Shown here: piece by piece, positions 42,284 through 50,737 of the stretch
Numbering within the stretch: the first letter of the stretch is position 1
How the letters are laid out: every line of letters begins with the position of its first letter
NCBI RefSeq assembly: GCF_001673315.1
Contig: NZ_LZLQ01000111.1
Location: forward strand, 1-64,000
DNA: 64,000 nucleotides
Reading direction: 5' to 3'
From: Mycobacterium asiaticum
GTDB lineage: Bacteria; Actinomycetota; Actinomycetes; Mycobacteriales; Mycobacteriaceae
The notes under the pieces: generated by a model
The model's database searches: none
Seen by the model: the letters and a program-made list of their open reading frames with translations, nothing else
Told to the model about the DNA's origin: nothing
Translations under genes and position numbers: made by a program

Positions 42284-43207
42284 TCAACCGAGGTGCCGAG
42301 CGCGTTCCCGAGCGTGAAACTCCTGATTCTCCCCCCACCCGCGGACACCATCCCAATGCCAGTCGGTCAGCGTCCAGTACGTCAGCCGTCCCGGCCAGCC
42401 CAACCAGCGCAGCACGGTCCGCACCTCGCCGTCGGCGTGCAGCGTTCTCCCGTGCTCGTCAGTCGCCTGGACAACGACCTGTGCGGGCGCGCCGTCGCGG
42501 CGAGCGCCGACCCGTCGTTCACCGCTGACCAGTTCCCCCATCCGGCCATCGGCGACCAGGTATCCGCCGACGACCTTGTCCACGCCGGGGGTACGGCTTT
42601 CCATCGTCAGGGCGTGCCAGTGATCGTCTTCCGACGCGATCGCCCACAGATAGTCACCGGACCGGATTGCCCCCGCTCGGTGCGGTCCCCACGTCCGATC
42701 CCGCATCGAGCAGCAGTCGACGTCGAAGTGTTCGCCCTCCAGGCTGAGCTTCCCGGTCATTCTTCCGGGTTGGTCGAAGTGGCCGGACGCGGCGTCGGCG
42801 GGCCCCAGCGGGTGTGGTGGCATCAACGCCGTCCACTCCAGGGCCAGCTGCAGGCCGAGCCCGGAGTACTCGAGCAGGTGTCGCCGGCTGGGTTCGACGA
42901 CGTGGTGACGCAAGCTGTTCGGCAACGTGAAGTCAGTGAAATCGATTGCGCCCGTTGGAGGCTGGCGCCAGCGCCAGTCATAGAACAGGCAATCGTGGGG
43001 ATGCTCACCGCTCGGGTCCCACAGGGCTGGGCCGCCGCCGGAGATACCGCAGCGTGCGTCGTGGAAGAAGTAGACGAATCCGTTGATGCCACGTTCGGGC
43101 ACCGAGACGGCGAAGCAACTGCTCTCGGCCCAGTCGGGGTCATCGGTGGCGGCGTGGAATGCGCCGTCGTGTGCGGTGGCATCCCAGGTCACGATGTGAG
43201 TCAACAC
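42284..43207 (-). CDS. Hypothetical protein of the DUF7064/hydroxyneurosporene-synthase-like type
   Basis: The 307-residue protein is rich in Trp and His, with alternating strands and the segment VDCCSMRDRTWGPHRAGAI. That segment resembles the RDRSWG motif of CrtC-like or DUF7064 beta-barrel proteins. Such proteins are often found with sterol or isoprenoid catabolism genes, but the activity is not established. No partner gene is coupled to it. Confidence 0.65.
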   Translation of the reverse strand: MLTHIVTWDATAHDGAFHAATDDPDWAESSCFAVSVPERGINGFVYFFHDARCGISGGGPALWDPSGEHPHDCLFYDWRWRQPPTGAIDFTDFTLPNSLRHHVVEPSRRHLLEYSGLGLQLALEWTALMPPHPLGPADAASGHFDQPGRMTGKLSLEGEHFDVDCCSMRDRTWGPHRAGAIRSGDYLWAIASEDDHWHALTMESRTPGVDKVVGGYLVADGRMGELVSGERRVGARRDGAPAQVVVQATDEHGRTLHADGEVRTVLRWLGWPGRLTYWTLTDWHWDGVRGWGENQEFHARERARHLG

Positions 43208-43303
43208 CCGCGGACGTGACCGGACAAGGCCGCGGGATTGACTCGAGACCGATTATGGGTACAGCATCCGCAAGCCAGCTTGCGACCGCCGAGGAGTATG
43301 CAC

Positions 43304-45313
43304 ATGCAGCGTCCCGACACGATGATCGAAATCCATCGCGAACGTGTCCAGGATCAGACGGTCGAAATGTTCGGCGGCGAGAAGCGCACCGAGTCTGTCG
43401 ACGGCACCGGCTATTCGGCGACCGCCACCATCGACCTGACGCTGGACCGCGTGTGGTTCATCTTCGATTCGCATGATCGGCTCTGGCAGGAGGAAGTGGA
43501 CGGCGAATCACGCGATCCGCTACGACATTTCGCCATCGACCTGGTGATCTTCGACTCCAAGATCGTTATCGATTCGGTGACGTGCATCCCGCTGGTGGAA
43601 CTGCCGCCGATGACCGTCACCATCCCCGACGGTCCGCGTGCCGGTGAGGGCCGGGATATCCCGTACAACGAGATTCCGGTGTTCGGGCGGCTGACCGTCC
43701 ACGAGCAACTCGAGCCGCACGAAACCGAGCCGGGCAAGCAGACGATCGCGCTGAACTTCACCGCCCAGGACGCTCCCGTGCTGTTGGCCAGTGCGCTGCC
43801 CGACGAATACGGCCCGCGGCTCTTCGGCGATCACATCGAACGCCGTGCCGACGGTGTGACCGTCATCGCCGGGCAGGACCCGCGGATCACCTGGGAACTC
43901 GACTACGCCGAGGCGTACTGGATCACCCATAGCATCGCGGGAGAGCTGCTGGTCAATATGGAGAAGCTGCAGCACCCGTCCATTTCAGACGACGAGGCCA
44001 GGATCAGGGTGCTCGATTCGCTGGCCGCGCAGATCGCCGATGCGGTCCGGCCGCAACTCGCCGAGAAGGGCGACAACGGCATCGAGAGCCTGCTGCCCTC
44101 GCCCGTCGATGTCGATCCACAAGCTCAGGACGACATCACATTCAAGGCACTCGACGCGATCGTGCAGCGTTGGGACGTAGGCGATGTCACCCACGAATCG
44201 CTGGTCGTCCAGGTGCAGACACTGCGCGAACTGCCCGCCGGCGAGGAGCTCCCGCTTTCGATTCTCGCTGAGAATCCCCATGAGAGAACGGGATTGGCGG
44301 TCACCGGGTGGAGCGTCCTGCGTCAGGTCCGGGATACGGTGATGAACACTTTCGGTCTTGACGAAAGCGACTTCGACGCCGACGTGCCCTGTCTGCTGAA
44401 GGAACCGAAGACCATCAACATCGGCGGCGCAGAACGTAGCCTCGACGCGATCGAGGCCGACATTCTGCCGCGGACAAAAGATGGCCGGCTGGTGGTCGAC
44501 GGTGCCGTGAGCGCGGAAACGAAACTCTACGATTTCAAGGCCAACTTCAAGGTGGTCTACGAGATGGGTCTGGACGACATCCCACGTGATCCGAAGGAGG
44601 TAGAGACCCGACGCGTCAACTTGAAGACAATCGAGAGTCTTGAGCAGAGGCTGCGCGAGGCCGGCGACAAGAAACGCGCGGGGGAGCTGACCGACCAGGA
44701 CTATGAAGCCGAAGTCAAACAGGTCAACGAGTGGTTCGGCGAGCTCCCGCGGACGGTCGGGGTGCGGCCGGCGCAGAATCCTGCCGAACCGGAGGTCAGT
44801 TCGGACTTCAGCCTCTCGGCAGCCGGCAAGGTTGCCACGGCTGCGGGCGCCGCGGCGATCGCCGGGCTGATTGCGTTGCCGGTGACGGCGGTGGCGGAGG
44901 CGGCGGCGGTCACGGCGGTGGCGGCGGTGGTCCCGCGCCTCATGGTGGTGGCGGTGGCGGTGGTCCCGCGCCTCATGGCGGCGGTGGCGGCGGCGGTCCC
45001 GCGCCGCATGGCGGCGGCCAAGGCGGTGGCGGCCAGGGCGGCGGCGGTGGCGGTGGTCCTGCGCCGCACGGCGGTGGCCAGGGTGGCGGCGGCCAAGGCG
45101 GTGGACAGGGCGGCGGCCAAGGTGGCGGCGGTGGGCACGGTGGCGGACCTGCGCCCCAAGCTGGCGGCGGTGGTGGTCCTGCGCCGCACGGTGGTGGCGG
45201 TCCGGGTGGTGGCGGACCGGCGACGTCACCGGGTCAACGTGGTGGTCCCGGCGGGACCGGACCGCAAGGACATGGCCCCAGGCCTTCGGCTACCGAACTG
45301 CGTGGCGGCCTAG
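43304..45313 (+). CDS. Large conserved protein, reading frame apparently shifted near 44,890
   Basis: The reliable part (43304 to about 44880, about 525 residues) is an acidic, soluble protein beginning MQRPDTMIEIHRERVQ. It includes TGYSATATIDLTLDRVWFIF, ARIRVLDSLAAQIADAVRPQ and a hydrophobic GKVATAAGAAAIAGLIALPV just before the break. From about 44890 this frame gives an improbable Val/Ala/Arg sequence, while the frame one base back gives a Gly/His/Pro repeat with a sensible end at 46008. I read this as one gene with a missing base or a -1 frameshift. ATG 43304 has gccgaggag 7 bp upstream. I recognise no named family; the membrane-like segment before the Gly-rich part suggests a surface protein. 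Confidence 0.6.
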   Translation: MQRPDTMIEIHRERVQDQTVEMFGGEKRTESVDGTGYSATATIDLTLDRVWFIFDSHDRLWQEEVDGESRDPLRHFAIDLVIFDSKIVIDSVTCIPLVELPPMTVTIPDGPRAGEGRDIPYNEIPVFGRLTVHEQLEPHETEPGKQTIALNFTAQDAPVLLASALPDEYGPRLFGDHIERRADGVTVIAGQDPRITWELDYAEAYWITHSIAGELLVNMEKLQHPSISDDEARIRVLDSLAAQIADAVRPQLAEKGDNGIESLLPSPVDVDPQAQDDITFKALDAIVQRWDVGDVTHESLVVQVQTLRELPAGEELPLSILAENPHERTGLAVTGWSVLRQVRDTVMNTFGLDESDFDADVPCLLKEPKTINIGGAERSLDAIEADILPRTKDGRLVVDGAVSAETKLYDFKANFKVVYEMGLDDIPRDPKEVETRRVNLKTIESLEQRLREAGDKKRAGELTDQDYEAEVKQVNEWFGELPRTVGVRPAQNPAEPEVSSDFSLSAAGKVATAAGAAAIAGLIALPVTAVAEAAAVTAVAAVVPRLMVVAVAVVPRLMAAVAAAVPRRMAAAKAVAARAAAVAVVLRRTAVARVAAAKAVDRAAAKVAAVGTVADLRPKLAAVVVLRRTVVAVRVVADRRRHRVNVVVPAGPDRKDMAPGLRLPNCVAA

Positions 45314-46008
45314 GTGCATCAGGTGGACCCAAGGCCGGCGTCAACGGGAATCTGCGTGGCCCGGGGACCAACGTTCGTGGAGTATTCCGCGGTAGCGGTG
45401 CACCGGCAGTCGACTTCCGCGGGCCGTTCCGCGGTCTAGGCGGGCCCCGCGCCGATTACCGTGGCGGATTCCATCTGAAAGGCACCCCGCCCGGCAACTT
45501 CCGCGCCGCCTTCCGTGGTCTGGGGGCGCCGCCTTTCGCGCGGTGGTGGGGTCCTCGTGGCGACCTGGGCATCAATCTGCGAGGACCGTTTGGGCCCGGC
45601 GCAAACCTGAACTGGCGCTTCGGTTGGCGGGGTGGGCCGGCCTGGCACTACCGCGGCGCCTTCCGGGGACCCGGCGCGCCGCTCGGAGATCTGCTGTGGA
45701 ATGTGGCATTCCGGAGGCCGGGGCTGCACCTTCTTCCGCCCCCGTGGCACGGTGGTCCTCCGCCATGGGGATTAGGCCGTGCGCCGTGGGGTTGGGGACC
45801 TCCGCCTGCACCGCCGCGGGGTTGGGCCGCTCCGCTCAGAGCCTCATTGGCTCCGTACGGGGGCTGGGGGCCATGGCCGCCGCGGGCGGGCTGGGTGGCA
45901 CCCAACCTGAATTACCTGGGGTACTCGGTGCTGCCGGCGTGGGATCCGTACTACCAGGGCTGGGGCTTCTGGCTCTACGGGATCTGGGTTCCGCTGCAGC
46001 CGTACTGA
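44731..46008 (+). CDS. Gly/His/Pro/Trp-rich C-terminal part of the preceding gene
   Basis: The frame is open from 44731, but only the part from about 44890 looks like protein: GGGGGGGPAPHGGG repeats to about 45250. A Gly/Arg/Phe-rich region of GPFRGLGGPRADYRGGF-like units follows, then a Pro/Trp-rich end (HGGPPPWGLGRAPWGWGPPP) closing with GWGFWLYGIWVPLQPY. This matches a natural C-terminus, so it is probably the continuation of the protein starting at 43304, separated by one indel in a GC-rich repeat. A low-complexity, possibly surface-exposed, domain is inferred. Confidence 0.55.
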   Translation: MVRRAPADGRGAAGAESCRTGGQFGLQPLGSRQGCHGCGRRGDRRADCVAGDGGGGGGGGHGGGGGGPAPHGGGGGGGPAPHGGGGGGGPAPHGGGQGGGGQGGGGGGGPAPHGGGQGGGGQGGGQGGGQGGGGGHGGGPAPQAGGGGGPAPHGGGGPGGGGPATSPGQRGGPGGTGPQGHGPRPSATELRGGLGASGGPKAGVNGNLRGPGTNVRGVFRGSGAPAVDFRGPFRGLGGPRADYRGGFHLKGTPPGNFRAAFRGLGAPPFARWWGPRGDLGINLRGPFGPGANLNWRFGWRGGPAWHYRGAFRGPGAPLGDLLWNVAFRRPGLHLLPPPWHGGPPPWGLGRAPWGWGPPPAPPRGWAAPLRASLAPYGGWGPWPPRAGWVAPNLNYLGYSVLPAWDPYYQGWGFWLYGIWVPLQPY

Positions 46009-46018
46009 CCCTGAAGGG

Positions 46019-46657
46019 TTACCAGCCGATACCGAGCTGTTGGCAGGTGGCCAAGGTGCCGCCGTAGGCCACGATGCTGTCCGTCCAGGCAGCCTCGTCG
46101 TATTGCGTCCCGGGACCGGGGCGGACACTCGCGACGAACAATTGCATGTCGTCGATGTAGCGCTGCAGTGCGCGGGTGGACAACCGCGGCGGGGTTGCGT
46201 GCGCATCCAGGGCTTGCTGCGTACGTCGCGCCCAGTCCTGGGTATCGGCGACGAACTTAGGCAAAGCGGCGTCGCGTTCCGGTGAACCCGCCTCGCCGGT
46301 CGCCAAGAACGCGTTGCTGCGGTCGTCGTTCTCTTTCATCAGCGGTCCGATCGCCTGACACAGCGCTTTATCTGCGTCGGCTACCGGCGGTGGCTTCGGG
46401 GCGCTGGGCGCTGGGTCCGGCTGGGTCAGCAAGGAGACCAAAGAGAGCACCAGCGCCACGGTGGCCAACACGACGGCGACGATCACGCCCACGGTCATCC
46501 GGGAAGGGCGCTGACGCTGCCGGGCCGCCGGATGGAAGTCCGGGGGTGGCGCGGCGGGTGGTCGCGTTTCGCGGGAAAACCGGTCGGTGTGTGGTGCCGG
46601 CGGAAATCCACTACCCGTGCGCCGAGCCGGATCGAACTCCCCACCGCGAGTGCTCAT
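46019..46657 (-). CDS. Membrane-anchored hypothetical protein
   Basis: The roughly 212-residue protein has a Pro/Arg-rich cytoplasmic N-terminus (residues 1-52), one membrane helix (MTVGVIVAVVLATVALVLSL) and an outer helical domain with two Cys (DKALCQAIGPL and LATCQQLGIGW) that may form a disulfide. This is a common mycobacterial conserved membrane-protein layout of unknown function. ATG 46657 is the first plausible start. It converges with the Gly-rich gene 10 bp away. Confidence 0.75.
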   Translation of the reverse strand: MSTRGGEFDPARRTGSGFPPAPHTDRFSRETRPPAAPPPDFHPAARQRQRPSRMTVGVIVAVVLATVALVLSLVSLLTQPDPAPSAPKPPPVADADKALCQAIGPLMKENDDRSNAFLATGEAGSPERDAALPKFVADTQDWARRTQQALDAHATPPRLSTRALQRYIDDMQLFVASVRPGPGTQYDEAAWTDSIVAYGGTLATCQQLGIGW

Positions 46658-46769
46658 GAATATCCAGGTTAACCCCTGCCGGCCAGGACGCGTCCAGCCC
46701 TCGCGCGTCCTGCGGCGACGCGCGTAACCTCGAAACAGCAGTGCCACACCTGTGTGAAGGAGCGATCCG

Positions 46770-47057
46770 ATGACCGTAATCAAGGCTCTGATGGCCGGCG
46801 GTCTGTTGAGTGCGATCGCGTCGGCAATGATCGCGATGCCGGCGGCCAACGCCGATCCCCAGCAGTGCAACACCACCTTCGGCCAGACGGCCTCCGAGCA
46901 AGTCCAGGGCTACCTGGACCGGCATCCGGACGTCAAGGCGGAAATCACCGCCAGATCCCAGGCGTCGGGTTCGGGAACCAATCTGGTCGACTACCTCAAC
47001 CGGCACCCGGACGTTCGGCAGGCGCTGGTGACGCTGGCCAATCAGTGCACCTCTTGA
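46770..47057 (+). CDS. Secreted haemophore-like haem-binding protein
   Basis: The 95-residue protein has a Sec signal (residues 1-28, cut after AANA) and a small helical domain with two cysteines (QQCNTTF and LANQC) and two YLDRHPDV-type repeats. This matches the mycobacterial haemophore haem-binding family (Rv0203-related). It would bind haem outside the membrane. It has its own start, with aaggagcg upstream. Confidence 0.82.
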   Translation: MTVIKALMAGGLLSAIASAMIAMPAANADPQQCNTTFGQTASEQVQGYLDRHPDVKAEITARSQASGSGTNLVDYLNRHPDVRQALVTLANQCTS

Positions 47058-47122
47058 GGTGATCGGGCTTCGTCTGCAAGCGCCGCCGCGACACGGGAAA
47101 ATGTTCGCGGTTGACTCAAAAT

Positions 47123-47136
47123 AGGAACACGTTCTA
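47123..47136 (+). promoter_or_regulatory. KstR-like operator
   Basis: AGGAACACGTTCTA has the AACnnGTT core of the mycobacterial KstR site (TnnAACnnGTTnnA). It lies 12 bp before the GTG at 47148, so the promoter of the three-gene operon must overlap it and the mRNA is probably leaderless. Confidence 0.82.
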
Positions 47137-47147
47137 GCGTCAGAGCC

Positions 47148-48287
47148 GTGTCTGCCCCCGCGTTCTCAAACCCATTGATTTCAGCTATCGCGGAAGCCGA
47201 GGAACTCGTCGCTGCCGCCCCCTTCATCGAGACCGAAGCCGATCTGCTCGAAGGGCTGCAATACCTGGCCGGCTGCGTCGCCGGCTGTATGCATCTGGCT
47301 TTCGACTACGAGCGTGACCACCCCTTTCTGCAGTCCGGAACCGGGCCGTTCACCAAGATGGGCCTGGACAACCCCGACACCCTCTACTTCGGCACCCGTG
47401 TGCACGCCGAGCACGACTACGTGATCCGCGGGGTGCGCGGCACCACGACCGATCTGAGCTTCCAGCTACTCGGCGGCGAGTACACCGACGACAACGTGCC
47501 CGCCAGCCAGGCCGCCTTCGACGACCGCGAACTCGACATCGCGCCCGACGGCAGCTTCGAGTGGCGGGTGCGGCCGACCAGTCCGGGGCAGCTGGTGATC
47601 CGCGAGGTTTACGCCGACTGGAGCGCCCGGCGGGGCACATTGACCATCGAGCGACTCGACACCGCGGGCACCGCACCACCGCCGCTGACCCGCCAATTGA
47701 TCGAAAAGCGTTACGCGACTGCAGGGAAGCAGCTGGTGAACCGGGTCAAGACCTGGTTGCAGTTCCCGCAGTGGTTCTATCTGGACATCCCGGTCAACAC
47801 CATGGTGCCGCCACGCCTGACCCCGGGGGGCTTGGCCACTCAGTACTCCTCGGTCGGCCACTTCGAGTTGCGGCCCGATCAGGCCCTGGTGATCACGGTT
47901 CCGGTGAGCGACGCCCCCTACTTGGGCTTCCAGTTGGGTAGCTTGTGGTACATCTCGCTGGATTACATCAACCATCAGACGTCGCTGAATAACACTCAGG
48001 CACAAGCGGATCCGGATGGCAAGGTGCGCATCGTGGTCAGTGACCAGAATCCGGGCGTGACCAACTGGGTGGAGACGCTGGCACATCGCAGAGGATTCTT
48101 GCAGTTCCGGTGGCAGCGGGTGTCGCGGGAGTTGACCGAGGCCGACGGGCCCACCGTGGAATTGGTCGATGTCGACGCCGTACCGGCCGCCCTGCCGTAC
48201 TACGAGCACAACAAGATCTCCGAGGACGACTGGCGAGCGCGAATTGCGGTGCGCCAACAGCAAATTGCGGCGAGGATGCTGGGATGA
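47148..48287 (+). CDS. Rv3531c-like protein (DUF1214 family)
   Basis: The 379-residue protein is predicted mostly beta, with FGTRVHAEHDYVIRGVRGTT near residue 85 and YLGFQLGSLWYISLDYINHQ near 260, in line with the DUF1214 fold. From memory it corresponds to M. tuberculosis Rv3531c, in the KstR regulon. It is the first gene of an operon with an SDR and a sulfotransferase-like protein, all overlapping by 1-4 bp. The exact biochemical role is unknown. GTG 47148 follows a KstR-like site. Confidence 0.8.
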   Translation: MSAPAFSNPLISAIAEAEELVAAAPFIETEADLLEGLQYLAGCVAGCMHLAFDYERDHPFLQSGTGPFTKMGLDNPDTLYFGTRVHAEHDYVIRGVRGTTTDLSFQLLGGEYTDDNVPASQAAFDDRELDIAPDGSFEWRVRPTSPGQLVIREVYADWSARRGTLTIERLDTAGTAPPPLTRQLIEKRYATAGKQLVNRVKTWLQFPQWFYLDIPVNTMVPPRLTPGGLATQYSSVGHFELRPDQALVITVPVSDAPYLGFQLGSLWYISLDYINHQTSLNNTQAQADPDGKVRIVVSDQNPGVTNWVETLAHRRGFLQFRWQRVSRELTEADGPTVELVDVDAVPAALPYYEHNKISEDDWRARIAVRQQQIAARMLG

Positions 48288-49066
48288 CCGGAATGCTGGA
48301 CGGCAAGGCGGTGGTGATCAGTGGTGTCGGCCCGGGGCTGGGCACCACGCTGGCACGCCGTTGCGCGCTCGAAGGGGCCGATCTGGTGCTGGCGGCTCGC
48401 AGCGTGGACCGTCTCGACGATGTCGCCAAGCAGGTCGTCGACCTGGGCCGCAAAGCGGTGGCGGTACGGACCGATATCACCGACGACGATCAGGTGAATG
48501 CCCTCGTCGAGGCCACTCTGGACGCATACGGTAAAGCGGATGTACTGGTCAACAACGCGTTTCGGGTGCCGTCGATGAAGCCGTTGGCCGGCACCACCTT
48601 TCAGCACATCCGCGATGCGATCGAACTCAGTGCGCTCGGGGCCCTGCGACTGATCCAGGGATTCACACCGGCGTTGGCGGAAGCCAAGGGCTCCGTCGTC
48701 AACGTCAACTCCATGGTGATCCGTCACTCGCAGGCCAAGTACGGGGCCTACAAAATGGCCAAATCCGCGTTGCTGGCCATGTCGCAATCGTTGGCCACCG
48801 AGCTCGGCGAGCAGGGTATACGCGTCAATTCTGTTGCGCCCGGCTATATCTGGGGCGACACATTGCAGGGTTACTTCAATCACCAGGCCGGCAAGTACGG
48901 CACCACCGCCGAACAGATCTACCAGGCCACGGCGGCCAACTCCGACCTCAAGCGGCTTCCGACCGAGGACGAGGTGGCATCAGCCATCCTGTTTATGGCG
49001 AGTGATCTGTCCAGCGGTATCACCGGGCAGACACTGGACGTCAACTGCGGGGAGTACCACAGCTGA
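48284..49066 (+). CDS. SDR-family oxidoreductase (Rv3530c-like)
   Basis: The 260-residue classical SDR has GKAVVISGVGPGLGTTLARR at the cofactor site, LVNNAFRVPS near residue 86, the Ser in NVNSMVIRHSQ and YGAYKMAKSAL (YxxxK). ATG 48284 overlaps the Rv3531c-like gene (ATGA) and its stop overlaps the sulfotransferase start. It is presumably a steroid or sterol-side-chain alcohol dehydrogenase given the KstR control, which is inference. Confidence 0.85.
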   Translation: MTGMLDGKAVVISGVGPGLGTTLARRCALEGADLVLAARSVDRLDDVAKQVVDLGRKAVAVRTDITDDDQVNALVEATLDAYGKADVLVNNAFRVPSMKPLAGTTFQHIRDAIELSALGALRLIQGFTPALAEAKGSVVNVNSMVIRHSQAKYGAYKMAKSALLAMSQSLATELGEQGIRVNSVAPGYIWGDTLQGYFNHQAGKYGTTAEQIYQATAANSDLKRLPTEDEVASAILFMASDLSSGITGQTLDVNCGEYHS

Positions 49067-50208
49067 TGGAGCGAACTGACGTCGGCACCGTCGACGACCT
49101 ACATGCGTCAGCGACCAAGCTGACCGGGCTGGACGATTTCGGGCCCGATGACGACAACTACCGCGAAGCGCTGGGCGTGCTGCTCGACTCGTACCGGCAT
49201 GAGGCCGGCCTTACGGTGCTGGGCAGCAAGATGAATCGATTCTTCCTGCGTGGCGCGCTGGTGGCCCGGCTGTTGTCGCAGTCCGCGTGGAAGCAGTATC
49301 CGGCGCATGCCGACGTCACGATCGAGCGACCGATCTTCGTGACCGGCCTGCCGCGCACCGGCACCACCGCGTTGCACCGACTGCTGGGTGCCGACCCGGC
49401 CCATCAGGGTCTGCACTTGTGGCTGGCCGAATTTCCGCAGCCGCGTCCGCCCCGCGACACCTGGGATTCCAATCCGTGGTACCGCCAATTGGACGCGCAG
49501 TTCACCCAGCACCACGAAGAGAACCCGGACTACACCGGACTGCATTTCATGGCCGCCTACGAGCTGGAGGAGTGCTGGCAGCTACTGCGACAGTCGCTGC
49601 ATTCGGTGTCCTATGAGACGTTGGCGCACATACCCAGTTATGCACGCTGGTTGTCCCAGCAAGACTGGACCCCCTCGTACCAGCGGCATCGCCGCAACCT
49701 GCAACTCATCGGGCTCAATGACGCCGACAAGCGATGGGTGCTTAAGAACCCCAGTCATCTGTTCGCGCTGGACGCGTTGATGGCGACCTATCCCGACGCG
49801 CTGGTGATCCAGACCCACCGGCCGGTGGAGACGATCATGGCCTCGATGTGCTCACTGGCCCAGCACACGGCCCAGGAGTGGTCGACGGCGTTCCACGGCG
49901 CCCGGATCGGCTCCGACGCAATGGAAACCTGGTCGCGGGGCCTGGAGCGGTTCAACGCCGCTCGGGCCGAATACGATCCGGCCCAGTTCTGCGATGTCGA
50001 CTACAAGCAACTGATCGCCGATCCGCTGGGCACGGTCGCCGAGGTGTACCGCCATTTCGGGCTGACGCTGACCGACGAGGCTCGAAAAGCCATGGAGGAC
50101 AGCCACGCCGAGAGTCAGACCGGACCCAGGGCACCTAAGCACAAGTATTCGCTCGCCGATTATGGGCTGACGGCCGAGGCGGTCAAGGAGCGGTTTGCCG
50201 GGCTGTAA
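49066..50208 (+). CDS. Sulfotransferase-family protein (Rv3529c-like)
   Basis: The 380-residue protein has the PAPS-binding P-loop FVTGLPRTGTTALHRLLG near residue 92 and WVLKNPSHLFALDALMATYP near 220, as in the sulfotransferase-3 family common in actinobacterial lipid metabolism. It starts in a TGATG overlap with the SDR, so the three genes form one operon under the KstR site at 47123. Whether it truly transfers sulfate is not shown. Confidence 0.85.
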   Translation: MERTDVGTVDDLHASATKLTGLDDFGPDDDNYREALGVLLDSYRHEAGLTVLGSKMNRFFLRGALVARLLSQSAWKQYPAHADVTIERPIFVTGLPRTGTTALHRLLGADPAHQGLHLWLAEFPQPRPPRDTWDSNPWYRQLDAQFTQHHEENPDYTGLHFMAAYELEECWQLLRQSLHSVSYETLAHIPSYARWLSQQDWTPSYQRHRRNLQLIGLNDADKRWVLKNPSHLFALDALMATYPDALVIQTHRPVETIMASMCSLAQHTAQEWSTAFHGARIGSDAMETWSRGLERFNAARAEYDPAQFCDVDYKQLIADPLGTVAEVYRHFGLTLTDEARKAMEDSHAESQTGPRAPKHKYSLADYGLTAEAVKERFAGL

Positions 50209-50264
50209 CGGCCCTGGGCGCGGCGGGTGGGTGGACAGACGCAGGACAGCCTAGACCGGCTCGT

Positions 50265-50726
50265 TCAGTCGTCGGCGTTGTGCTCGAGAACTCCCTCGGC
50301 CACCGCGTGCTCGATGCTGTCGGATAGTCGGGGACAGTTCTTGGTGCGCGCGGTATCGCCTCCTGCGGCACGCACTTCGGCGAAGTGGGCACAGCGCTGG
50401 GCAGCGTCGGTGTTCCATTGCACCGCAGTGTGACCCGGCCCGAGTCGTCGCACCGATACCGTGACGTGGCAGAAACGGCAGTCCACCGGTTGCAGGCCTG
50501 CCCTCAGGTAGCGCTCCCGGTCGGCTCGGCTGGCTTCGGCCACTTCGGCGGCCCGCTCGGGGTCGTTGCCGAAATTCCTTGACTTGGACCATGTCCCGGA
50601 GCCGGTGTGCCCTGAGGGCGACCCGTCGTGGTCGTGGTCGTGATCGTGATCATGGTCTCCGTGCAGCAGCAGCATCGACCGCGCCAGCCGGTCGACGTCG
50701 GGAACGGCCGGTTGATCGTCAGTCAT
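50265..50726 (-). CDS. Small His/Asp-rich protein (Rv3527-like)
   Basis: The 153-residue protein has a striking metal-binding run, HGDHDHDHDHDHD, near residues 22-34. A Cys pair (CRFC) lies near residue 83, with further Cys in QRCAH and KNCPR. It lies 11 bp after kshA on the same strand, as Rv3527 follows kshA in M. tuberculosis (from memory). The tract may bind Zn, Ni or Fe. A role in loading or handling metal for the Rieske oxygenase is speculative. Confidence 0.75.
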   Translation of the reverse strand: MTDDQPAVPDVDRLARSMLLLHGDHDHDHDHDHDGSPSGHTGSGTWSKSRNFGNDPERAAEVAEASRADRERYLRAGLQPVDCRFCHVTVSVRRLGPGHTAVQWNTDAAQRCAHFAEVRAAGGDTARTKNCPRLSDSIEHAVAEGVLEHNADD

Positions 50727-50737
50727 GGCGATCAGCG

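Noticed and set aside
44890..45250. Possible PE_PGRS gene because of the Gly-rich repeats
   Set aside because: There is no PE domain and the repeats are His/Pro-containing (PAPHGGG), unlike the GGAGG-type PGRS repeats.
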